The notes under the pieces were generated by a model, which was not told the DNA's origin, did no database searches, and was given only the letters and a program-made list of their open reading frames with translations. Below, one piece after another: positions 1-6,598 of a stretch of DNA of 16,297 nucleotides. The DNA is from Butyrivibrio sp. (GTDB lineage Bacteria > Bacillota_A > Clostridia > Lachnospirales > Lachnospiraceae). The translations under genes were made by a program, and so were the position numbers. Each line of letters opens with the position of its first letter. The stretch's first letter is position 1. Where the stretch lies: the NCBI GenBank assembly GCA_024690635.1, contig JAILOW010000052.1, forward strand, positions 1 through 16,297, given 5' to 3'.

Positions 1-42
1 CATGAGGTTTTGTTTTTGTTATGAAATAAAAATGCTGTAAGC

Positions 43-306
43 TTAAGCCATCTTGTTAACAGCAAGAGCAAGACGAGAAACCTTTCTTGATGCTGTGTTC
101 TTCTTGAATACGCCCTTTGACTCAGCCTTGTCGATTGTAGATGTAGCTACAAGGAGTGCCTTAGCTGCCTCTTCCTTGTTACCAGCCTCGATAGCGCTTC
201 TAACCTTCTTGATCTCAGTCTTTACAGCAGACTTGATCATCTGGTTCTGCTCAGCTTTTTTCTTATTAACTAATACTCTCTTCTTGGCGGATTTGATATT
301 TGCCAT
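43..306 (-). CDS. rpsT: 30S ribosomal protein S20
   Basis: The 87-residue product is a primary 16S rRNA-binding protein of the small ribosomal subunit. It begins MANIKSAKKRV, the standard S20 N-terminus, and is lysine- and alanine-rich and helical throughout, ending AVNKMA; the length matches the family. I chose the ATG at 306-304 because GGAGGT (316-311 on the minus strand) sits 4 bases upstream. An in-frame start four codons earlier would add MEVI and place the start on the ribosome site. The gene is divergent from lepA and has its own promoter and hairpin leader. No convincing terminator is visible in the 42 bases left between the stop and the window edge. Confidence 0.97.
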   Translation of the reverse strand: MANIKSAKKRVLVNKKKAEQNQMIKSAVKTEIKKVRSAIEAGNKEEAAKALLVATSTIDKAESKGVFKKNTASRKVSRLALAVNKMA

Positions 307-356
307 AATTACCTCCAAATAATAAACTAAAGTGTTTTATGTTTATGTTCGTGTGC

Positions 357-385
357 GCATTAAGCCGGACACGGACAGTTAATGC
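357..385 (-). promoter_or_regulatory. Hairpin in the rpsT leader
   Basis: GCATTAA (357-363) and TTAATGC (379-385) form a perfect 7-bp inverted repeat. The 15-base loop between them contains a second small stem, CCG (365-367) with CGG (372-374). The structure lies inside the roughly 85-base 5' leader expected from the rpsT promoter. S20 autoregulates its own translation in E. coli, so a leader structure is plausible. Whether this one binds S20, or is instead a DNA operator, is not shown by the sequence. Confidence 0.45.
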
Positions 386-399
386 CACATACGCTAGAT

Positions 400-428
400 A
401 TTTTAGTGTATAAACCGCAAACTGTCAA
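400..428 (-). promoter_or_regulatory. rpsT promoter (sigma-A type)
   Basis: On the minus strand, a perfect -35 TTGACA (428-423) is followed by a 17-base spacer and a -10 TAAAAT (405-400, five of six consensus bases). The predicted start is near 393, giving a leader of about 85 bases. The match in both sequence and spacing is strong for a ribosomal protein gene. Confidence 0.8.
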
Positions 429-448
429 TAGATTTTTGGGTTGTATCA

Positions 449-457
449 TGTTATACT
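449..457 (+). promoter_or_regulatory. lepA promoter, extended -10
   Basis: TGTTATACT is an extended -10 element (TG, one base, TATACT). No good -35 lies 16-18 bases upstream, as expected for extended -10 promoters. Transcription would start near 464, leaving a leader of about 55 bases. That leader holds a small stem, CCGCT (490-494) with AGCGG (502-506), just before the ribosome site. The element lies about 20 bases from the divergent rpsT -35, so the two promoters may affect each other. Confidence 0.55.
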
Positions 458-519
458 AGGCAGGTCAGAGAAACAAAGAAAGCGAAATACCGCTAAAAAG
501 AAGCGGATTGAGGAATAAA

Positions 520-2328
520 ATGGATCAGAGCAGAATCAGAAATTTTTGTATCGTGGCACACATAGACCACGGTAAATCAACTCTTGCAGACAGAATGATC
601 GAAAAGACAGGAGTTCTTACTTCAAGAGAGATGCAGAACCAGGTCCTTGACAATATGGATATAGAGAGGGAGAGAGGTATTACCATCAAATCCCAGGCTG
701 TCAGAATGGTCTACAAGGCCAAGGACGGCAATGAATACATCTTTAACATGATAGACACCCCCGGACACGTGGATTTTGGCTACGAGGTTTCAAGAAGCCT
801 TGCAGCCTGCGACGGAGCTATCCTCGTGGTGGATGCCACCCAGGGTGTTGAGGCCCAGACTCTTGCCAATGTTTATATGGCCCTTGACCACGATCTGGAT
901 GTCTTTCCTGTTATCAACAAGATCGATCTTCCCAGCGCAGAGCCACAGTCTGCCAAGGATGAGATAGAGGATGTCATCGGTATCGAGGCTCAGGATGCTC
1001 CTCTTATTTCCGCCAAAAACGGCATCGGAATTGAGGATGTTCTGGAGGCAGTTGTCCACAAGATCCCTGCTCCCACAGGCGACAGCACAGCTCCTTTAAA
1101 GGCACTTATTTTCGACAGTATCTATGATTCCTACAGAGGTGTTATCGTCTTTATGAGGCTCAAAGACGGAACCATTAAAAAAGGCATGAAGGTTCGCTTC
1201 ATGGCTACAGGCGCCGAGGCGGAAGTGGCAGAAGTGGGATATTTCGGCCCCGGCACATTCATTCCCTGCGATGAGCTTACAGCGGGAGATGTGGGATATT
1301 TCACCGCTTCCATCAAAAATATCAAAGATACAATGGTGGGTGATACGGTAACTGATGCTGAGAATCCCTGTCCCGAGGCACTTCCCGGATATAAAAAGGT
1401 TATGCCCATGGTTTACTGCGGACTTTACCCCGCAGATTCAGCTCATTATTCAGAGCTTAGAGATGCCCTTGAAAAGCTTCAGTTAAATGACGCATCTTTA
1501 TTCTATGAACCTGAGACCTCTCAGGCTCTGGGCTTTGGCTTCAGAGCAGGCTTCCTTGGACTTCTCCACCTGGAGGTTGTTCAGGAGAGACTTGAAAGAG
1601 AGTACGACCTTAACCTTGTTACCACAGCGCCTTCCGTTGTTTACAAGGTTCATAAAACAGACGGAGAGGTATTTGATCTTACAAATCCCACCAACCTTCC
1701 TGATCCTTCCGAGATCGATTACATGGAGGAGCCCATTGTAAACGGCGAGATCATGGTGACAACAGATTACGTTGGTGCCATCATGCAGCTTTGTCAGGAG
1801 AGGCGCGGCAGATACCTTAGTACGGATTACATCGAGCAGACCAGAGCTATTCTCAAATACGAGCTTCCTCTGAATGAGATCATCTACGATTTCTTTGATG
1901 CACTTAAATCAAGATCAAGGGGTTATGCTTCCTTTGACTATGAGCTCAAGGGCTATGAGAAATCAGAGCTTGTAAAGCTTGATATCCTCATTAACAGAGA
2001 AGAGGTTGATGCTCTGTCCTTTATCGTTCACAAAGAGGGTGCCTACGAGAGAGGCCGCAAGATGTGTGAAAAGCTCAAAGAGGAGATCCCAAGGCACCTG
2101 TTTGAGATACCTATCCAGGCTTCCGTTGGCGGCAAGGTCATCGCCAGAGAAACAGTCAAGGCATACAGAAAAGACGTGCTTGCCAAGTGCTACGGCGGTG
2201 ATATAACCAGAAAGAAGAAACTGTTGGAGAAACAGAAGGAAGGCAAAAAGAAAATGCGCCAGATCGGTAACGTTGAAGTTCCCCAGGCAGCGTTTCTTAG
2301 CGTCCTGAAACTTGATGAGGACAACTGA
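520..2328 (+). CDS. lepA: Elongation factor 4 (LepA), translational GTPase
   Basis: LepA is a ribosome-associated GTPase linked to ribosome biogenesis, translation initiation and back-translocation of stalled ribosomes. The 602-residue product has all five GTPase motifs: G1 AHIDHGKST (13-21), G2 RGIT (52-55), G3 DTPGH (79-83), G4 NKID (133-136) and G5 SAK (164-166). EF-G-like domains follow, then the LepA-specific basic C-terminus with [20 protein letters not shown] and an end near [11 protein letters not shown]. Length is typical. I chose ATG 520 because AGGA (511-514) is 5 bases upstream. An in-frame TTG at 508 would add MRNK but has no good ribosome site. The stop overlaps the hemW start by one base, so the two are translationally coupled. 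Confidence 0.97.
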   Translation: MDQSRIRNFCIVAHIDHGKSTLADRMIEKTGVLTSREMQNQVLDNMDIERERGITIKSQAVRMVYKAKDGNEYIFNMIDTPGHVDFGYEVSRSLAACDGAILVVDATQGVEAQTLANVYMALDHDLDVFPVINKIDLPSAEPQSAKDEIEDVIGIEAQDAPLISAKNGIGIEDVLEAVVHKIPAPTGDSTAPLKALIFDSIYDSYRGVIVFMRLKDGTIKKGMKVRFMATGAEAEVAEVGYFGPGTFIPCDELTAGDVGYFTASIKNIKDTMVGDTVTDAENPCPEALPGYKKVMPMVYCGLYPADSAHYSELRDALEKLQLNDASLFYEPETSQALGFGFRAGFLGLLHLEVVQERLEREYDLNLVTTAPSVVYKVHKTDGEVFDLTNPTNLPDPSEIDYMEEPIVNGEIMVTTDYVGAIMQLCQERRGRYLSTDYIEQTRAILKYELPLNEIIYDFFDALKSRSRGYASFDYELKGYEKSELVKLDILINREEVDALSFIVHKEGAYERGRKMCEKLKEEIPRHLFEIPIQASVGGKVIARETVKAYRKDVLAKCYGGDITRKKKLLEKQKEGKKKMRQIGNVEVPQAAFLSVLKLDEDN

Positions 2329-3452
2329 TGAGTAAAGATATGTCCCTTTATATCCATATTCCTTTCTGTGTAAGGAAATGTCTGTATTGTGACTTTCTTT
2401 CTTTTAGCGCGGACGAAGATACCGTAAAGGACTATTTTCGCGCTCTTAATAAAGAGATTGAGGAGACCTTAGCGGAGTACCGGGAGTACTCTGTAAGGTC
2501 TGTCTTTTTTGGTGGAGGAACTCCCTCCTATCCCCCTGCAGAATATTTGTGTGACAGCCTTTCAATGATACTTGAAGGGTTTAAGATCGCGCCGGATGCT
2601 GAGATCAGTCTTGAACTGAATCCGGGAACGGCAGATCTTGACAGGATAAAGAAATACCGTGAGGCCGGATTTAACAGACTGAGCATTGGAGCGCAGTCCT
2701 TTGACGATCTGGAATTAAAGCGCCTTGGCAGGATCCATAATGTGTTTGATATTGTGGAGACCTTTGACGGAGCAAGAGAAGCCGGATTTGACAACATAAA
2801 TCTGGATATCATGAGCGCCCTTCCGGGACAGAGCTCTAAGTCCTACAAAAAAACACTTCAGAGCGTAATGACTCTCCGTCCTGAGCATGTTTCCGCCTAC
2901 AGCCTCATAGTCGAGGAGGGAACACCTTTTTACGATATGGAGCTGGATCTTCCGGATGAGGATACGGACAGGGATATGTACCATGATACAAAGACTGTCC
3001 TTGAAGAAAATGGCTATCACAGATATGAGATATCCAACTATGCCCTTGGAAATCAGGAGGATGAAAGACTTGAGTGCTTCCACAACAAGGTTTACTGGGA
3101 GAGGGGCAATTACCTGGGACTTGGCCTTGGAGCAGCTTCCATGATGAACGAGGTCAGGTGGAACAACACCTCTCTTATGGATGAATACCTTGTTGGAGCA
3201 ATGAAGAACAACGTAAAGATCCTTACCGAAAATGAGCAGATGGAAGAGTTCATGTTTTTGGGGCTTCGCATGGTGAAGGGAGTTTCCGTAGACCGCTTTA
3301 AGGAGCTCTTTTCCAAAGACATTATGCAGGTGTTTGGAAGCGTCATCGAAAAATACGAAAAAATGGGACTTTTGGAAGTTTCCGACAGGATAAAACTTAC
3401 CGAAAAAGGACTTGATGTAAGCAATACGGTAATGGCGGATTTTCTTTTTTAA
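2328..3452 (+). CDS. hemW: Heme chaperone HemW (radical SAM, HemN-like)
   Basis: The 374-residue protein belongs to the oxygen-independent coproporphyrinogen oxidase-like radical SAM family. The iron-sulfur cluster cysteines are C14, C18 and C21 in CVRKCLYCDF. The residue two places after the last cysteine is F, as in HemW; true HemN has a fourth cysteine there. GGGTPS (62-67) is the SAM-binding glycine motif. HNKVYW (252-257) matches the HNXXYW motif reported for heme binding by HemW. A HemN C-terminal winged region (about 290-370) completes the fold. These features favour heme delivery over HemN catalysis. The ATG overlaps the lepA stop (TGATG), with GAGG (2317-2320) as ribosome site. lepA-hemW is a conserved pair in Firmicutes. 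Confidence 0.93.
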   Translation: MSKDMSLYIHIPFCVRKCLYCDFLSFSADEDTVKDYFRALNKEIEETLAEYREYSVRSVFFGGGTPSYPPAEYLCDSLSMILEGFKIAPDAEISLELNPGTADLDRIKKYREAGFNRLSIGAQSFDDLELKRLGRIHNVFDIVETFDGAREAGFDNINLDIMSALPGQSSKSYKKTLQSVMTLRPEHVSAYSLIVEEGTPFYDMELDLPDEDTDRDMYHDTKTVLEENGYHRYEISNYALGNQEDERLECFHNKVYWERGNYLGLGLGAASMMNEVRWNNTSLMDEYLVGAMKNNVKILTENEQMEEFMFLGLRMVKGVSVDRFKELFSKDIMQVFGSVIEKYEKMGLLEVSDRIKLTEKGLDVSNTVMADFLF

Positions 3453-3486
3453 TCACAGTATCTATGATAGAATTATTATGTCCTTA

Positions 3487-3507
3487 ATATCCGTGGGGAG
3501 CGGATAT
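3487..3507 (+). promoter_or_regulatory. Hairpin presenting GGGGAG upstream of yfbR
   Basis: ATATCCG (3487-3493) and CGGATAT (3501-3507) form a perfect 7-bp stem with the 7-base loop TGGGGAG. The same 8-mer GTGGGGAG recurs at 3529-3536, where it is the probable yfbR ribosome site. A weak -10-like TATTAT (3474-3479) would start transcription almost at the hairpin. A stem-loop with GGA in its loop plus a second GGA in the ribosome site is the layout used by CsrA-type regulators; that reading is inference. Confidence 0.4.
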
Positions 3508-3542
3508 ATAGGTGTCTTATCTAAATTAGTGGGGAGTTTTCT

Positions 3543-4136
3543 ATGAATTACAATTTCTTTGCTCTTATTTCCAGGATGAAATACATAGAGCGCTGGGCTC
3601 TTATGCGTAATACCAGGCCTGAGAACCTTTGCGAGCATTCCATGGAGGTTGCCATGATAGCGCATGCCCTTTGCAGTCTTGGCAATGTGCGATATGGCAA
3701 GCATCTGGATGCTGACAAGGCAGCTCTCATAGGTCTTTATCATGACGCCTCGGAGATCATAACCGGGGATATGCCAACCCCTGTAAAATACTTCAATTCA
3801 GATCTCAAACACGCCTACAAAGAGGTGGAGGCCCTTGCGGATGACAAGCTTCTTGAAAAGCTTCCGGAGGATCTAAGGCCCATCTATGAAGCCATATTTA
3901 AGTCTTCCGATGATGAGGACGAAAAATATATGAGAAGGCTTGTAAAAGCTGCGGACAAGCTCTCGGCTCTTATAAAGTGCATGGAAGAGATAAATGCGGG
4001 AAACAGCGAGTTCAGTACCGCAAAACAAAGTACCGAAAAATCCATACGAAGCCTTTATCAGGAGCTTCCCGAGGTGCTTGATTTTGTAAATGAGTTTTTG
4101 GCGCCTTACGGTGATACTCTTGATGAGCTCACCTGA
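3543..4136 (+). CDS. yfbR: 5'-deoxynucleotidase, YfbR-type HD hydrolase
   Basis: YfbR removes phosphate from deoxyribonucleoside 5'-monophosphates and helps balance dNTP pools in the cytoplasm. The 197-residue protein resembles E. coli YfbR along its whole length: FFALISRMKYIERWALMRN at the start, then EHS (H32), YHDASE (H67, D68), TGDMPTPVKYFN (74-85), and KAADKL with D138. H32, H67, D68 and D138 are the four expected metal ligands, so the enzyme should be active. The ATG has GGGGAG (3531-3536) 6 bases upstream. It follows hemW by 90 bases and precedes the HD-GYP-like gene by 80, with a promoter candidate on each side, so it may be transcribed alone. Confidence 0.92.
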   Translation: MNYNFFALISRMKYIERWALMRNTRPENLCEHSMEVAMIAHALCSLGNVRYGKHLDADKAALIGLYHDASEIITGDMPTPVKYFNSDLKHAYKEVEALADDKLLEKLPEDLRPIYEAIFKSSDDEDEKYMRRLVKAADKLSALIKCMEEINAGNSEFSTAKQSTEKSIRSLYQELPEVLDFVNEFLAPYGDTLDELT

Positions 4137-4162
4137 TATACTTTATCGGATATGTGAAATTA

Positions 4163-4191
4163 TTGATTTTTTGCCGTTTTAGCATCATAAT
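4163..4191 (+). promoter_or_regulatory. Promoter for the HD-GYP-like gene and pilT
   Basis: TTGATT (4163-4168, four of six -35 bases), a 17-base spacer and CATAAT (4186-4191, five of six -10 bases) form a plausible sigma-A promoter. The start would be near 4198, with a short leader of about 19 bases that carries the AGGAG ribosome site at 4206-4210. Confidence 0.5.
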
Positions 4192-4216
4192 TTAATTAAA
4201 ATAGCAGGAGAATACT

Positions 4217-5344
4217 ATGCTTTTCATTAAGTGCGAAAATCTCAAACCGGGCATGCGTCTTGCCAAGCCCATATACAGCAAGAAAGGTGTACTCTTGTAT
4301 GATCGTGCCACAGTCCTTAAGGACACGCAGAGCATTGAGAATATAAAGAGCTTTGGTCTTATCGGCCTGTTTGTCCTGGAGCCGGCTGAACCTGTTCCGC
4401 CCATGACTCAGGACGACCTTGAATTCGAGAGATTTCAGACCATGATGTATCACGAGATCATGGATGAAATGGCAAGGATCATAAAAAATCACAAACAGGA
4501 AAAATTTCAGAATATCTGTGCTCAGATCATCAAAAGCTACGGCAACCTGAAAAAGAAGATTACTTTCCAGCAGGGACTTCGAAGCACTGAGGATTACATA
4601 TACAAGCATTCTCTTAATGTGGCCATACTTTCGGCCATGATCTCCCATACCATGAACGTGCCTCTTTCCGATCAGAACGAAGCTGTCATGGCAGCGGTGA
4701 TACATGATATAGGCAAGCTTACATTGCCGCCCGAGCTTCAGTCCAAGCAGAAATGTGACAGGGACGAAAGAGCCATCATAGACGGACATGAGATCGCAGG
4801 ATATCCGTTGATCGACGAAGCATTCTCTTTCCAGCCAAGTATCAAAAGAGCCTGCAATCAGGCAAGAAAGCTTCTTTTGGATTATTACAACAATGAGCCC
4901 GTATCTGATCAGAGTCAGAAGATGACTCTTGCAGCCAAGGTGCTTGTTGTGGCAGGTGTCTATGACAAAGAGACGGCTGTTCGAATGGATGATTCACCTA
5001 TTTCCGAGGTTCTTGTCATCAGAAGGATGATGCAAAGAAGTGATGTCTTTGATCCAAAGGTGGTAAAGGGACTTATTGATTCCCTCAACATCCTTATGCC
5101 GGGCATAAGCGTTGAACTTAATACCGGTGAAAAAGCTCTTGTAATAAAGACCAATGATGACGATTTCCTTCGTCCCACTGTTCTTAGCTTCAGGGACAAC
5201 AGCATCATAGATCTTTCCGACAGAAGAGCCTATGGAGATCTGGAGATCATGGATATCATGAAGACCATGGACAACAGATACGTTATGAATACCGACAAGA
5301 TGAAGGCTCTGGGCATTACAGTGGAAGAGCCTGAGTACGTATAA
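4217..5344 (+). CDS. Degenerate HD-GYP-like domain protein
   Basis: This is a 375-residue soluble protein. Residues 1-54 form the module often found before Clostridial HD-GYP domains (NLKPGMRLAKPIY, KGVLLYDRATVL, then a short strand LIGLFVL). An HD domain spans about 125-290: E125 and H131 (EDYIYKHS), H163-D164 (VIHDIGKLTLP) and H191 (GHEIAGY) keep early metal ligands, and FDPKVV (278-283) is the usual C-terminal HD-GYP motif. The catalytic signature HHExxDGxGYP is missing; its place holds CNQARKLLLDYY (213-224). The usual AD.YDA is AGVYDKE, with G247 replacing the Asp ligand. A C-terminal region of about 85 residues follows. The fold is clear, but c-di-GMP hydrolysis is doubtful; a binding or scaffold role is likelier. 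It lies 29 bases before pilT with no terminator, so the two are probably co-transcribed. Confidence 0.8.
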   Translation: MLFIKCENLKPGMRLAKPIYSKKGVLLYDRATVLKDTQSIENIKSFGLIGLFVLEPAEPVPPMTQDDLEFERFQTMMYHEIMDEMARIIKNHKQEKFQNICAQIIKSYGNLKKKITFQQGLRSTEDYIYKHSLNVAILSAMISHTMNVPLSDQNEAVMAAVIHDIGKLTLPPELQSKQKCDRDERAIIDGHEIAGYPLIDEAFSFQPSIKRACNQARKLLLDYYNNEPVSDQSQKMTLAAKVLVVAGVYDKETAVRMDDSPISEVLVIRRMMQRSDVFDPKVVKGLIDSLNILMPGISVELNTGEKALVIKTNDDDFLRPTVLSFRDNSIIDLSDRRAYGDLEIMDIMKTMDNRYVMNTDKMKALGITVEEPEYV

Positions 5345-5373
5345 AGAGACAGGCAACTGCGAGGTAACAGTTT

Positions 5374-6435
5374 ATGTCAATGATCGAGGAAGTACTTAGG
5401 AAGGCAAAAGAGATCGGTGCATCCGATGTGCATATCACCGTGGGCCTTCCTCCAAAGATGAGACTTAACGGCAAGCTTATCGCCATGGAAGAGTACGGCA
5501 AGATGATGCCTGATGACACCAGGGCTATAGCCGATGAGGTCATGAACGACCTTCAAAAAGAAAAGCTGGAAGCAAACGGCCAGCACGATATGTCTTTTTC
5601 CATCAAAGGACTTGGCAGATACAGACTCAATGTTTTCAAACAAAGAGGCTCTATCGCCATGGCTTTTCGTGTGGTTGCAACCCAGATCCCTTCTGCGGAG
5701 TCTTTGGGCATTCCCGATACTGTAATAGATCTTTATAACAGAAAAAGAGGCCTTGTTTTGGTAACAGGCCCCACCGGAAGCGGTAAATCCACAACTCTTG
5801 CTTCCATCATTGACATGATAAACAACAACAGGGAAGCTCATGTCATCACCCTTGAGGACCCCATTGAGTTTACCTATCAGCACAGAATGAGTATAGTCAA
5901 TCAGAGGGAGATAGGAACCGACTCCAACAACTACGCAAGTGCGCTCAGAGCGGCACTTCGTGAGGACCCGGATGTTATCCTTGTTGGAGAAATGCGTGAC
6001 CTTGAGACCATCAGCACAGCCATAACCGCAGCTGAGACGGGACATCTGGTATTATCAACCGTTCATACCATCGGAGCATCCAATACCGTGGACAGACTTA
6101 TCGATGTGTTCCCTTCCCATCAGCAGCAACAGATAAGGATACAGCTTGCGGGAGTTTTGGAGGCCATCATCTCACAGCAGCTTCTTCCTTCAAGCACCGA
6201 TGATTCCAGAATAGCAGCCTTTGAAGTGCTCCACATAAACAGCGCTGTTCGAAACCTTATCCGTGAGGGTAAATCTCATCAGCTCATTACTTACATGCAG
6301 ACCTACCGCAAGCAGGGCATGATAACCATGGATGATGCCATACTCGAGCTTTACAGGGCAGGCAGGATCAGCCGCGAGACAGCTCTTCAGTTTGCGCAGG
6401 ATCCCGATACCATGCAAAATAAAATGCTCAGATAA
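5374..6435 (+). CDS. pilT: Type IV pilus retraction ATPase PilT
   Basis: PilT is the cytoplasmic hexameric ATPase that depolymerises type IV pili, powering twitching and DNA uptake. The 353-residue product has Walker A GPTGSGKST (132-140), the Asp box TLEDPIEF (159-166), Walker B VILVGEMRDL (201-210) and the His box ending STVHT (228-232). The C-terminal AVRNLIRE (291-298) matches the AIRNLIRE motif that separates retraction ATPases from PilB-type extension ATPases, so I call PilT with confidence. Start: ATG 5374 with GAGGT (5361-5365) 8 bases upstream; ATG 5380 would be too far. No other pilus gene is visible. A strong terminator follows. Confidence 0.95.
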   Translation: MSMIEEVLRKAKEIGASDVHITVGLPPKMRLNGKLIAMEEYGKMMPDDTRAIADEVMNDLQKEKLEANGQHDMSFSIKGLGRYRLNVFKQRGSIAMAFRVVATQIPSAESLGIPDTVIDLYNRKRGLVLVTGPTGSGKSTTLASIIDMINNNREAHVITLEDPIEFTYQHRMSIVNQREIGTDSNNYASALRAALREDPDVILVGEMRDLETISTAITAAETGHLVLSTVHTIGASNTVDRLIDVFPSHQQQQIRIQLAGVLEAIISQQLLPSSTDDSRIAAFEVLHINSAVRNLIREGKSHQLITYMQTYRKQGMITMDDAILELYRAGRISRETALQFAQDPDTMQNKMLR

Positions 6436-6470
6436 AAAATTCAATCTTAAGAAAATCTTAAAGATTTCTC

Positions 6471-6509
6471 AGACAGACATGTTGTATAATCAGCATGTCT
6501 GTTTTTTTT
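6471..6509 (+). terminator. Intrinsic terminator after pilT
   Basis: ACAGACATG (6473-6481) pairs perfectly with CATGTCTGT (6494-6502). Three further inner pairs (one of them T-G) extend the stem to 12 bp. The 6-base loop is TATAAT, and eight T residues follow (6502-6509). This should end the HD-GYP-like/pilT transcript. Confidence 0.9.
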
Positions 6510-6520
6510 ACACTTCTAAA

Positions 6521-6541
6521 GCCGCAGTTCGCGGCATTTTT
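6521..6541 (+). terminator. Possible second, weaker terminator hairpin before comM
   Basis: GCCGC (6521-6525) and GCGGC (6531-6535) form a short GC-rich stem with a 5-base loop, followed by one A and five T residues. It may back up the terminator 20 bases upstream, or act as an attenuator if the comM transcript starts before it. I see no good promoter between this hairpin and comM. Confidence 0.4.
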
Positions 6542-6598
6542 CCAAACAGTCCAGTGATTATTGGTTTATTTGGTATTAAAAAGAAAAGAGGAAAATAT

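Noticed and set aside
53..322. Open frame of 89 codons on the plus strand across rpsT
   Set aside because: It is antisense to a certain S20 gene, has no family similarity, and its hydrophobic content comes from reading lysine-rich codons backward.
490..506. Alternative pairing of AGCG/CGCT/AGCGG in the lepA leader as a riboswitch
   Set aside because: The stems are only 4-5 bp and no ligand-binding core is present; chance pairing is as likely.
508..519. TTG start for lepA four codons upstream
   Set aside because: The ATG at 520 has AGGA at the right distance, while the TTG has no good ribosome site; MDQSRIRNF also fits known LepA N-termini.
4799..4807. The residues GYP in the HD-GYP-like protein (195-197)
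   Set aside because: They lie in the helix just after H191, which corresponds to the conserved H-x-x-x-G-Y segment, and are not part of the HHExxDGxGYP loop that defines active enzymes.
5377..6045. 222-codon open frame opposite pilT
   Set aside because: It mirrors a strongly recognised gene, shows no motif, and has cysteine- and histidine-rich composition typical of antisense reading.
6332..6598. N-terminal extension of ComM by 89 residues
   Set aside because: It would overlap the pilT 3' end and run through a strong terminator; the ATG at 6599 has its own GAGGA site and matches the family start.
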